NCBI RefSeq assembly: GCF_009828745.1
Contig: NZ_WTSX01000007.1
Span: 62,001 to 126,000, forward strand
DNA length: 64,000 nucleotides
From: Erysipelothrix anatis
GTDB taxonomy: Bacteria > Bacillota_I > Bacilli_A > Erysipelotrichales > Erysipelotrichaceae
Direction of reading: 5' to 3'
Shown here: piece after piece, positions 47,304-55,601 of the stretch
How positions within the stretch are numbered: the stretch's first letter is position 1
Layout of the letters: each line of letters starts with the position of its first letter
Notes under the pieces: model-generated
Seen by the model: the letters and a program-made list of their open reading frames with translations, nothing else
Told to the model about the DNA's origin: nothing
Databases searched by the model: none
Program-made: the position numbers and the translations under genes

Positions 47304-47366
47304 GATAGTGTCAAGTATCTTGTGTAAACATCTAATTGATGTTTACACAAGATACTTGACACTATC
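47304..47366. repeat. Perfect 29-bp inverted repeat (collapsed insertion sequence or MITE)
   Basis: Arms 47304-47332 and 47338-47366 are perfect reverse complements over 29 bases with the 5-base centre TAATT. The arm begins GATAGTGTCAAGTA and ends with TGTGTAAACATC, similar to terminal repeats of IS256-family elements (GATA at the outer end, TGTGTAAA inside). Both arms are oriented as the left and right ends of one element with its interior removed. No 8-bp target duplication is seen. Confidence 0.7.
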
Positions 47367-47369
47367 CGC

Positions 47370-47809
47370 AAAATAATATGTCCTAGCATTACTTATAAAA
47401 TAAATTATAGACTATTCTCCAAAAATTTTATACAAGTTATGTAAGAAAGCTATGTTTCTCAACGGAAAATCAACAAATATAGTCAAAACTATTCCTCAAG
47501 AACAAAGTAACAATTCAATTCCTCAAATTTTTATCTTATATATGAACTAGGTGGAAGTATCCCACTATTTAAAAAATCTCATTAATATAGAGACGTGGTT
47601 TAATAAAATTAAAGGTCTCTACATCGACGTAACACCATTCTAGTACGCACACACGAAATCATATCCAACTGAAGAAATTTATCTAGCACTCAAATCTGAG
47701 TTTTTTTATACCTTGAATGAAAGGAGTTGATAATTAGTGAATCAGCCAATCCGTGGAAGTCCAAATTCGGACTTCTTTTTACATTTAACTATCCCAAGAA
47801 AGGAATTCT
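47370..47809. other. Non-coding left flank of the conjugative element
   Basis: Stop-dense DNA with several hairpins: GAGAC/GTCTC around TTTAAT/ATTAAA (about 47591-47620) and ACTCA-AATC-TGAGT followed by seven T (47688-47706). Scattered codons between them vaguely recall an IS3 transposase end but are too degraded to name. No integrase or attachment repeat was recognised. Confidence 0.45.
47757..47781 (+). terminator. Terminator or attenuator before the adhesin
   Basis: GAAGTCC-AAATTC-GGACTTC followed by TTTTT lies 30 bases upstream of the adhesin start. A short GTG frame at 47737 with AAGGAG upstream runs through it, so leader-peptide control is possible. Confidence 0.55.
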
Positions 47810-50800
47810 ATGAAAAACTTAAAAAGAAAAATACTACTAATTCTAACACCAATAATCCTTATATTATCGACATTTATGAATACTGCACCAGTATTTGCTG
47901 ATAGCATTCATATCACAACACAATCATCCGGTGTTATATCAACTGGTTATTTTGAAGCTGTTAATAGTCGTGGTTGGGCAGTTCAAAGAAAGACGGGTCA
48001 TAACTCAAATATTATTTATGTCAATGATGTCGTTGCCTTTTGCATCGAGCCTGAAATACAACGAGGTGATGGCGACGGTTATACTATGTCCGACTTCACT
48101 CATTCACAACGCGAAACTTTCTCTCGTATCATTTACCATGGATATGATAATACCGCAAAAACTGGTAAAGATTATGTCATCACTCAGAATGTTCTGTGGG
48201 AATATATTGCATCCATCCGTAACGATTTAGATATTAATGGATCCTGGGGATTTGAGAGTATAGATTATCATGCTGAAAAAGATTTAATTTGGAGTAAAGT
48301 GAATAATCATAATACTCGTGCAAGTTTCCACCACACATCCATTAAACTAAAAACTGGCGAGTCAATCACCTTAACTGATACAAACAATACCATAAGTCAA
48401 TCAACTATCATTGATAACGGCGGTCTTTATGTTTCACTATCTGGAAACCAAGTAACACTTACTGCAAGAAATGATTCTCCAGAATTAACACAAGTATCTT
48501 TTAAGAAATATGGCAACATCAATCACAATACCGAAACTTCCCCTATTCTGTATTCTCACCCTTCCATGCAAGATGTCATCAGCGGTGGTAACCCTGATCC
48601 GATTCCATTCGTATTAAATGTTGAAGTGGAACACAAAGGTCACTTAAAAATTGGCAAAGAGAACCAAGAAACAGGTGCAATGGTAACTGGCACCGTCTTT
48701 GAATTGTCTAAACATTCAGACATGTCACAGGCAACTCGCTATACTACGAGTTCCAATGGATACACTGAATCAATAGAACTGGATGAAGGAACTTACTATT
48801 ACAGAGAACACTTTGTGCCAAGTCCGTTGATCATTGATACTTCAATTAAAAAAGTTGAAATTAAAGCAGGACATTCACTCGAAGTCATCGCCACCAATGA
48901 AGTTGTTAAAGGTCAGATTCAACTTGAAAAGCGAGACAGCGAAACGGGTGATTTATTGAAAGATGCAGAATACACAATCTATCGCGATAAAGGTCTTCAA
49001 GATGTTGTGGAAGTTCTTACTACAAACGATCAAGGAACAGCAACATCCACTACCCTACCCCTAGGAACGTACTACATTAAAGAATCAAAGGCACCCATCG
49101 GTTATCTTGTGAATGAATCCGTCTATACCGTCAATCTGAACTACAAAGACCAAAACACAAAAGTTGTAATTGTAAACCTAGGTGTTCAAGATCAAGTTAT
49201 TAAGGGTAAAATTCAGATCGTTAAAGTTGAGCAGGATCAACAAACTCCGATTCAAGGTGCCGTGTTTACAGTTAAAGACGGTAATGGAAATATCGTCCAA
49301 GAAATCACTACAGATAAAGACGGGTTCGCCTTTACCGATGACTTACGCTATGGACAATATTTTATTCAAGAGAAATCAACACCATTAGAGTTTTGGATTG
49401 ATAAAACAATCTATCCCATTTCCATTCTAGAAAATGGTGTGACCATCGTTAAGTATATTCCAAACAAAACGATTGAGATCAAACTTCAAGTTGAGAAAAT
49501 TGACTTTGATACAAAAACACCATTATCCGGTGCAATCTTTGAAATTCATGACAAAGATGGTTCTACGGTATCATTTGACACTGTCAATGATACTGGTGAT
49601 ATCGTGAGCCAAACTCAGCTAACTACCAACGACAAAGGAATTGCCACAACACGAGGATTCTTAAAAGCAGGGTTATATACTTTAGTAGAAGTTCAAGCGC
49701 CAAAAGGTTACTTAAAATCCGCCCCTATTGAATTCGAGATTAATCAAGCCACTGAGTATGTTGAACTTCCAGCCATTGGTAAAACAAAGATTCAAACGGT
49801 GTCCAATCACCCGACACAAACTGAAATCATCAAGGTATCAGAAAATACAGGTCTTCCACTTGAAAATGTCACCCTTCGTTTAAGTCATAAACAATCTAAA
49901 GAAGTCATTCTTGAATGGGTCACTGATACAGAACCAACATTATTTAAAGGTTTAGAAATTGGTGAAACTTATATTGTTGAGGAAATCAAAACACCCGATG
50001 GATACTTCACAATTTATCCTGTAGAGTTCATGGTTAAAGAAACAGCGGAACTCAAAACCATCACATTACTCAATGAATGCATTCCTGAAATCCAAACACA
50101 AGCATTTTACGAAAACGGTCAAAAGGAAACAACTGTAAGTGAATCCATGACAGTCATTGATTCTGTAACTTACAAAGATTTAATTATTGGTAAAGAGTAT
50201 ACACTCAAAGGACAGTTACTTGATGTGGAAACAAAGGAAGTCATTACAACTGCTGAAATAACCTTTACGCCATCAACGCCAGATGGTTCCATTGACTTGA
50301 CCTTCACCTTTGATGGTAGAAAACTACTGGGTAAAGAAGTGGTTGTGTTTGAAGATTTGTATCGTGGAACACGAAAAGTCGCAACACACTCTGAAATCAC
50401 AGATCAAGATCAAACCGTCAATATCCCCTCTATCGAAACTCAAGTGAGCGTATCAAAACTGGATCCAAGTAATCCTACCAAAATATCACTAACTGATACT
50501 GTATCCTACAAGCAATTAACGATTGGAAAGGAATATACTGTAAAAGGTTGGTTAATGGATAAGCAAACAGGTGAGAAATTACTGATTAATAATAAACCTG
50601 TGACTGCAGAGAAAACATTTACTCCTGAATCAAAATCTGGAAGCTTTAAAATGACCTTTTCATTTGAGACTTTAGGTTTAGATAAAGGTGACTATGTTGT
50701 CTTTGAAGAAGTCTATCTAGGCAATGAGTTAATTGCAGAACACAAAGATCTAAACGATGACAACCAAACTTTCTCACTTATTGAGATTATTGTATTCAAA

Positions 50801-51190
50801 ACCGACAAAGCATCTGGCAATTCACTCCAAGGTGCAGAATTTACCCTTTATGATTCAGAGTATAGTCCCCTCTATAACCAAACAACAGACGAGCATGGAA
50901 TGGCTCGTTTTTTAGTACCAACAGGTTCATACATACTAAAGGAATCAAAAGCTCCTAAAGGGTACCAATTAAATAAAACATTATATCCCCTGGAACTAAC
51001 AGGACAAGAAATAAATCATGAAGTTCATTTAGAAATTCCAAATGAAAAGATTCCTGAACTTCCTAATACGGGTGTTTCTGATACTGGAATGATAGTACCA
51101 CTTCTTTTGCTTGGATCAGGTGCTGCTCTTAGTCTAATCAGTTATTTCATAAAGAGAAAGGAAAGGTCTGATGAAACCAGAAATGTTTAA
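47810..51190 (+). CDS. Thioester-isopeptide (TIE) adhesin with VaFE repeats and LPNTG anchor
   Basis: 1,126 residues. Signal peptide (1-30). The thioester domain has C78 in VAFCIEPE and Q126 in VITQNVLWEY, the residues that form the internal thioester able to bond host amines. Four to five Cna_B/SpaA isopeptide domains follow (about 275-640, such as GKIQIVKVEQ, LKAGLYTLVEVQAPKGY with the conserved Glu). Two VaFE repeats follow (about 760-985, VTYKDLIIGKEYTLKGQL), then another Cna_B domain and LPNTG with a hydrophobic helix and KRKERSDETR. A surface adhesin carried by the element, possibly for mating contact or host binding. Confidence 0.92.
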   Translation: MKNLKRKILLILTPIILILSTFMNTAPVFADSIHITTQSSGVISTGYFEAVNSRGWAVQRKTGHNSNIIYVNDVVAFCIEPEIQRGDGDGYTMSDFTHSQRETFSRIIYHGYDNTAKTGKDYVITQNVLWEYIASIRNDLDINGSWGFESIDYHAEKDLIWSKVNNHNTRASFHHTSIKLKTGESITLTDTNNTISQSTIIDNGGLYVSLSGNQVTLTARNDSPELTQVSFKKYGNINHNTETSPILYSHPSMQDVISGGNPDPIPFVLNVEVEHKGHLKIGKENQETGAMVTGTVFELSKHSDMSQATRYTTSSNGYTESIELDEGTYYYREHFVPSPLIIDTSIKKVEIKAGHSLEVIATNEVVKGQIQLEKRDSETGDLLKDAEYTIYRDKGLQDVVEVLTTNDQGTATSTTLPLGTYYIKESKAPIGYLVNESVYTVNLNYKDQNTKVVIVNLGVQDQVIKGKIQIVKVEQDQQTPIQGAVFTVKDGNGNIVQEITTDKDGFAFTDDLRYGQYFIQEKSTPLEFWIDKTIYPISILENGVTIVKYIPNKTIEIKLQVEKIDFDTKTPLSGAIFEIHDKDGSTVSFDTVNDTGDIVSQTQLTTNDKGIATTRGFLKAGLYTLVEVQAPKGYLKSAPIEFEINQATEYVELPAIGKTKIQTVSNHPTQTEIIKVSENTGLPLENVTLRLSHKQSKEVILEWVTDTEPTLFKGLEIGETYIVEEIKTPDGYFTIYPVEFMVKETAELKTITLLNECIPEIQTQAFYENGQKETTVSESMTVIDSVTYKDLIIGKEYTLKGQLLDVETKEVITTAEITFTPSTPDGSIDLTFTFDGRKLLGKEVVVFEDLYRGTRKVATHSEITDQDQTVNIPSIETQVSVSKLDPSNPTKISLTDTVSYKQLTIGKEYTVKGWLMDKQTGEKLLINNKPVTAEKTFTPESKSGSFKMTFSFETLGLDKGDYVVFEEVYLGNELIAEHKDLNDDNQTFSLIEIIVFKTDKASGNSLQGAEFTLYDSEYSPLYNQTTDEHGMARFLVPTGSYILKESKAPKGYQLNKTLYPLELTGQEINHEVHLEIPNEKIPELPNTGVSDTGMIVPLLLLGSGAALSLISYFIKRKERSDETRNV

Positions 51191-51542
51191 TCTTGCAATC
51201 TGTAAAGGACACTTAGTTGCCTTTACGTATGGTCGAATATCCAGTGATGAAATATTAGACGGCTTACACAAATATGATATTCAATCTTCTGATGATGGCT
51301 TTGAGCCTTCGGCTATCAAACCTTCTATTCTCGTTCATCATTGGGGAACCCTTGTTTCAAGAGTTCCCCTTCCTTTGGATGAATCCGGTTGGCTCATGCT
51401 CGATGATGATAAAGACTTTATCGAACTCAATCGGATGATTCTCACACAAAAAGAGTATGCAGAATTATCCGAAGACGTCATTCATACCTTTTTAAATCTA
51501 GAAAACACGAAAGGATACATCTATGATACCCATCAAATTTAA
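51171..51542 (+). CDS. Conjugative-element accessory protein (LPD28-like)
   Basis: 123 residues. It overlaps the adhesin end by 20 bases and has AAAGGAAAGG upstream. VHHWGTLVSRVPLPL followed by GWLMLDDDKDF resembles the small LPD28-type domain found in mobile-element accessory proteins. The role is unknown. It is co-translated with the next gene (20-base overlap). Confidence 0.6.
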   Translation: MKPEMFNLAICKGHLVAFTYGRISSDEILDGLHKYDIQSSDDGFEPSAIKPSILVHHWGTLVSRVPLPLDESGWLMLDDDKDFIELNRMILTQKEYAELSEDVIHTFLNLENTKGYIYDTHQI

Positions 51543-52668
51543 AATGAATAACGGCGATTTAGGATCTTACGATTTCCCACTACCGCTTGAATTGCTAAAG
51601 GAGTTCTTTCCAAATAAGAAAATCGAACTTTTAGAAAACAACCTCTTTCCATGGTTGAAAGCACGAAACCATCACGTATTGAATGTTTATGAACTCAATG
51701 CATTCTCACGGTTATACTCAGGTTTAAATTCACTTGAACAAAAGAAGATCAATGCATTGTCCTCACTCAAGCCTGAACTAACATTGAATGAGCTTATGTA
51801 TCATGTAATCCATCAACACTGCTTTGCTTTGATTGATACATTTGATGATTACAATATCCCAGAAAATCTTGCGCGTGAATTGTATATGCAACACTATCCT
51901 GATGGCTACCCTGATGAACTCTTGGGATCAGATTTAGAACCTGAATGGATTGAGGATGGAACAATCGCAAAAGAAACACTGGAACATACATTAACTGATT
52001 ATGGTTGGCTCTTTACGCTATACAAAGATCTACCGCCGATTCCCAAACATCAACAGTTCTTCACGTCTCAGTGGTCAGATATTCCATCCATTTTGCTCAC
52101 AGTCTCCAACCGTCAAACAAAAGACTTCATTACATTACCGCTTTGGATTGATGACGATGAAATCGAAGAATCCTTACTTCGCTTAGATATTGATACACCT
52201 GATAACTTAGTGATCTCACTTGAAAACATCCAACTTAATGAAGTACTCTTCAAAAGACTCGAACCGTTACTCGTTCAAACAGATTGTCTCATGATTAATG
52301 CACTTGTCTCGGATATCAATAACCTTAATCAAAACGACGTAAATTGTCTTCTTGCTATCTTGGATCAAATTACAGTTTATGACATTGGTCAAGTACAAAT
52401 GATTATCGATGCATTGGATGATTTCGAACTCGTTAAGACAGAATCCAACACTGCTGCAGAATATGCAGCACTTAAACTGGAAGACTTACTTTTCAATGAT
52501 CGTGATGTTTATCAGGATTGGATTCGTGACTTCTTAGATTACGAGGGCATTGGTAAGAAGATGTTGGAAAACGAAACAATACTTTCAACTGACGCTGGCT
52601 TCCTAAAAGTCCCTGAAACATTCAGTCACTTTTTTGATGATTTTGACTTAACGGATCAAAAACGATGA
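51523..52668 (+). CDS. ArdA-like antirestriction candidate
   Basis: 381 residues, acidic (many Asp/Glu). NVYELNAFSRLYSGLNSLEQKK near residue 50 and DFLDYEGIGKKMLENE near residue 340 match the helical region and C-terminal end of ArdA-type proteins from Firmicute elements; the middle is not recognised. ArdA mimics DNA to block type I enzymes. Its place directly before a D12 DNA methyltransferase supports an anti-defence role, but this is inference. Confidence 0.55.
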   Translation: MIPIKFKMNNGDLGSYDFPLPLELLKEFFPNKKIELLENNLFPWLKARNHHVLNVYELNAFSRLYSGLNSLEQKKINALSSLKPELTLNELMYHVIHQHCFALIDTFDDYNIPENLARELYMQHYPDGYPDELLGSDLEPEWIEDGTIAKETLEHTLTDYGWLFTLYKDLPPIPKHQQFFTSQWSDIPSILLTVSNRQTKDFITLPLWIDDDEIEESLLRLDIDTPDNLVISLENIQLNEVLFKRLEPLLVQTDCLMINALVSDINNLNQNDVNCLLAILDQITVYDIGQVQMIIDALDDFELVKTESNTAAEYAALKLEDLLFNDRDVYQDWIRDFLDYEGIGKKMLENETILSTDAGFLKVPETFSHFFDDFDLTDQKR

Positions 52669-53576
52669 AATCCTTTATTCCATGGATTGGTGGTAAAGGT
52701 GCACTTCTTCATGAAATCATCCCACGTATACCAAAAGACATTGACACCTACATTGAAGTCTTTGGAGGTGGCGGATCAGTCCTTCTTGGAAAAAGTATTG
52801 GTAAAAATGAAGTCTACAACGATTATCAAAGAGATCTCGTTAATCTATTTCAAGTTATAAGAGAACGCCCCCTAGCCTTTCTAGAAGCACTCAAGTTCTT
52901 ACCACTTAATGCGAGAGAGGAATACAAATACGTACTAGATATCATCGAAGGTAAACAAACACAGTATGCATACTTAGAAGATGAACTTGAAACTGCAGCA
53001 GAACACTTTGAACCGCCACTCCTTACCGAAATCATGGAACTTCTTACTAAGAAAGCGAATCAATTTGATGTTAATCGTGCAGTCGTTTATTATAAAGCGA
53101 TTGTTTATAGTTATGGGTCACGAGGGAAATCCTATGGAAGTCGAGTACTCACGCTTCATAAATTGGATGCGACTATTAAACGAGCCAGCCGAAGACTGCG
53201 ACGTGTCGTGATTGAGAATCAGGACTTTGAGAAATTGATTCTTTCTAAAGATACCGAAACCTCCTTCTTCTACTGTGATCCACCTTATTTCGAAACTGAA
53301 AAACATTATGATGCACCGTTCACAGTTGAAGACCATAAACGACTTTACAACGTCCTAAGTACTATCCAAGGACGTTTTTTACTTTCTTACAATGATTCTG
53401 ATTTTATTCGCGAACTCTATAAAGACTTCGACATCATCAGTGTTTCAAGACTGAATAATCTGAAGCAACGGTATGAAGCTGGAAGTGAATTCAAAGAAGT
53501 ATTAATTGCGAATTATGATATTGAGCTTGAACCAACACCAAGACATTATCAACCAGACCTATGGGAGGATATCTGA
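52665..53576 (+). CDS. D12-class N6-adenine DNA methyltransferase (Dam-like)
   Basis: 303 residues. PWIGGKGALL and EVFGGGGSVLL form the S-adenosylmethionine site (motifs X and I); YCDPPYF is catalytic motif IV (DPPY). LSYNDSDFIRELY follows, as in D12 enzymes. No partner nuclease is beside it, so it is probably an orphan enzyme protecting the element on transfer or marking its DNA. ATGA overlap with the preceding gene. Confidence 0.92.
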   Translation: MKSFIPWIGGKGALLHEIIPRIPKDIDTYIEVFGGGGSVLLGKSIGKNEVYNDYQRDLVNLFQVIRERPLAFLEALKFLPLNAREEYKYVLDIIEGKQTQYAYLEDELETAAEHFEPPLLTEIMELLTKKANQFDVNRAVVYYKAIVYSYGSRGKSYGSRVLTLHKLDATIKRASRRLRRVVIENQDFEKLILSKDTETSFFYCDPPYFETEKHYDAPFTVEDHKRLYNVLSTIQGRFLLSYNDSDFIRELYKDFDIISVSRLNNLKQRYEAGSEFKEVLIANYDIELEPTPRHYQPDLWEDI

Positions 53577-53866
53577 TGAAACAAAATAATGTACTTATAA
53601 AAGTACTTGATGATAAAGGGCGAATCGCGATTCGTAAAGACTTACGTGATATCGCCTCTTTTGAATTAGGTGACGTCATAAAAATTATCGCAACACCAAC
53701 TGAAATAACACTTCGAAAAGTTGGGATTGTCTATCATATCTCTAACAGTAATCAAGATATTGAATCATCGATTAAAAACGGATTCAATGCTTTACCACTA
53801 AAACGACAGATTGCGATTGCAAAATCTGTCATTGAAACTCTAGAAAGGACACAATTCAATGATTAA
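53576..53866 (+). CDS. SpoVT/AbrB-like protein
   Basis: 96 residues from the ATG at 53576, which overlaps the methyltransferase stop (TGATG) and has GGGAGG upstream. The swapped-hairpin motif KVLDDKGRIAIRKDLRD...LGDVIKI is typical of AbrB-type DNA-binding domains, followed by a short helical tail. It probably regulates the transfer operon. Confidence 0.8.
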   Translation: MKQNNVLIKVLDDKGRIAIRKDLRDIASFELGDVIKIIATPTEITLRKVGIVYHISNSNQDIESSIKNGFNALPLKRQIAIAKSVIETLERTQFND

Positions 53867-54209
53867 AAAACTCACACAACCTAAAGTATTGCGATGGATT
53901 GGGATACTGTTCATCGTAACCTTCTTACTAGTTATCTTTGCATCACCTACCTACGCTGCAGCCAATGTATCTGGTGTGATTGAAGAAACATGGAATAATG
54001 CGGAAAGTCAGATCCGACTAGTCGTCAACAATGTCATCTTCCCAGCACTGAGTATTATTCTTGCGATTTTCTTCTTCGTAAAACTCGGATCAAGTTACTT
54101 TGATTACAAACGAAATAACGATCGCTTCGAATGGACTGCACCTGCGATTCTCTTTGTCTGTCTTGTCTTTACCTTAACTGCTCCATCCTACATTTGGAAG
54201 TTACTCTAA
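53859..54209 (+). CDS. VirB2-like conjugal pilin subunit
   Basis: 116 residues: signal or first helix (IGILFIVTFLLVIFASPTYAAA with an AxA cleavage site), then two membrane helices (VIFPALSIILAIFFFVKL and APAILFVCLVFTLTAPSYIW). The topology and size fit VirB2-type subunits of Tn1549-like elements (DUF3852 type). Overlaps the preceding gene by 8 bases. Confidence 0.75.
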   Translation: MIKKLTQPKVLRWIGILFIVTFLLVIFASPTYAAANVSGVIEETWNNAESQIRLVVNNVIFPALSIILAIFFFVKLGSSYFDYKRNNDRFEWTAPAILFVCLVFTLTAPSYIWKLL

Positions 54210-54210
54210 G

Positions 54211-55059
54211 ATGTTTATCTGGGATTTTATAGCTGAGAAGATATTCGATCAACTCGTTGATTGGATTCATTCGATGCTGGTGGGATTCTTGGGTGAATTC
54301 TTTGGAATGATGAACAACATGGGTGCTGAACTCTTTGACTTTGTATGGGTACAGTCCATTGTATTATTCTTTCAGTATCTTGGATGGGCTCTCTTTACAG
54401 TAGGATTCATTCTCACTGTATTTGAAACAGCCATCGCTTATCAAAGCGGGCAAGGTGATTTAAAAGGAACATTCCTGAATATTTTAAAAGGATTTATGGC
54501 TACATCACTCTTTACCATTCTACCCATTGAACTTTATAAGTTTGCGGTGACCCTGCAAACTTCGTTCTCATTAAATCTAGCATCAACACTGGGTGCTGAA
54601 AAAACAATTGGTGAGATCGCCAATAATTCCATTGGGTTTGTGAATACCGTATCACTTTCGGGTGTCTTTATGATCTTCTTACTGATTGCCTTAGGTTATG
54701 CAGTGATCAAAGTATTCTTTGCGAACCTTAAACGTGGTGGTATCTTATTGACACAAATTGCAGTTGGGAGTTTATATATGTTATCAATTCCTCGTGGATT
54801 TACTGATGGTTTTATTGGATGGTGTAAGCAAGTAACTGCCATCTGTCTAACAACCTTCTTACAGTCCTTATTTTTGATTGCAGGACTGATGGTATTCAGA
54901 GATAACCTCTTACTCGGAATTGGTCTGATGATGTCAGCAAATGAAATACCACGTATTGCGGATCAATTTGGTCTTGATACATCAACACGTGGTAATATGA
55001 TGGGAACAATTTATGCAACACAGAGTGCTTTAAATGTAATAAGAAATATTAAGAATTAG
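54211..55059 (+). CDS. VirB6/TrbL-like conjugal transfer membrane protein
   Basis: 282 residues with six or seven membrane helices. GDLKGTFLNILKGFMAT, GGILLTQIAVGSLYMLSIPRG and WCKQVTAICLTTFLQS are characteristic of TrbL/VirB6 proteins of Tn1549/CTn elements. It forms the inner-membrane channel. One base separates it from the VirB2-like gene. The metal cassette begins right after its stop. Confidence 0.85.
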   Translation: MFIWDFIAEKIFDQLVDWIHSMLVGFLGEFFGMMNNMGAELFDFVWVQSIVLFFQYLGWALFTVGFILTVFETAIAYQSGQGDLKGTFLNILKGFMATSLFTILPIELYKFAVTLQTSFSLNLASTLGAEKTIGEIANNSIGFVNTVSLSGVFMIFLLIALGYAVIKVFFANLKRGGILLTQIAVGSLYMLSIPRGFTDGFIGWCKQVTAICLTTFLQSLFLIAGLMVFRDNLLLGIGLMMSANEIPRIADQFGLDTSTRGNMMGTIYATQSALNVIRNIKN

Positions 55060-55161
55060 TAACCTTGACTCGGGACGTTACAAAAGAAATTGAATTTTCT
55101 AATTATTAATGATAGAATAATATTCTAATGAACACTTGAATGAAATAGAGAGGTTGACTGT

Positions 55162-55500
55162 ATGATTGAAAATTGTGATGTAACAGTATTTGAAGAAGAG
55201 AAAATAGAAAACGTTCAAAATGCAATAAAATCTTTGGACATAAATTTTACGTCTTCTGTATTAAAGTCTATTTCTGATAAAACACGTCTTACAATTATGT
55301 ATGCTCTCTTGGTAGAAAACGAGCTTTGTGTTTGCGATTTATCAGCAATTACAAAGTCAACAATTGCAAATACGTCTCATCATCTAAAGAAACTTTCATC
55401 TTCTAAAATTGTAAAAAATGAAAAAGTGGGAAAAATGGTTTACTATTCATTTTACGATGAAAATATAAAGCAACTCGTATCTTCCTTAATTACTCCATAA
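55162..55500 (+). CDS. cadC: ArsR/SmtB-family metal-sensing repressor (CadC-like)
   Basis: 112 residues. A winged helix is preceded by the metal motif ELCVCDL (C56, C58), and an N-terminal C5 is placed as in CadC. CadC of pI258 has two N-terminal cysteines, whereas only one is present here. TIANTSHHLKKLSSSKIV is the recognition helix region. It should release its operator on binding Cd2+, Pb2+ or Zn2+. AGAGAGG ribosome site. Confidence 0.88.
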   Translation: MIENCDVTVFEEEKIENVQNAIKSLDINFTSSVLKSISDKTRLTIMYALLVENELCVCDLSAITKSTIANTSHHLKKLSSSKIVKNEKVGKMVYYSFYDENIKQLVSSLITP

Positions 55501-55512
55501 TCTTTCCCATCA

Positions 55513-55545
55513 CAACATTCAAACATATACTTGAATGTTGTTTTT
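55513..55545 (+). terminator. Terminator after cadC
   Basis: CAACATTCAA and TTGAATGTTG around an 8-base loop, then TTTTTATTT. The stem itself contains the ATTCAA/TTGAAT half-sites of the CadC operator. Confidence 0.75.
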
Positions 55546-55561
55546 ATTTATGTTAATATTG

Positions 55562-55589
55562 TTTCATTCAAGCGTACACTTGAATGAAA
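55562..55589. promoter_or_regulatory. CadC-type operator before cadA
   Basis: TTTCATTCAAG and CTTGAATGAAA are perfect 11-bp arms with a 6-base centre (CGTACA), overlapping the start region of cadA. A half-copy, CACTTGAATGAAA, lies at about 55133-55146 before cadC, so both genes are probably under the same repressor. Confidence 0.75.
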
Positions 55590-55601
55590 GGGCTTGTAAA
55601 T

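Noticed and set aside
47580-47706. Possible IS3 transposase tail
   Set aside because: Only scattered residues match over several frames and stops; too weak to call.
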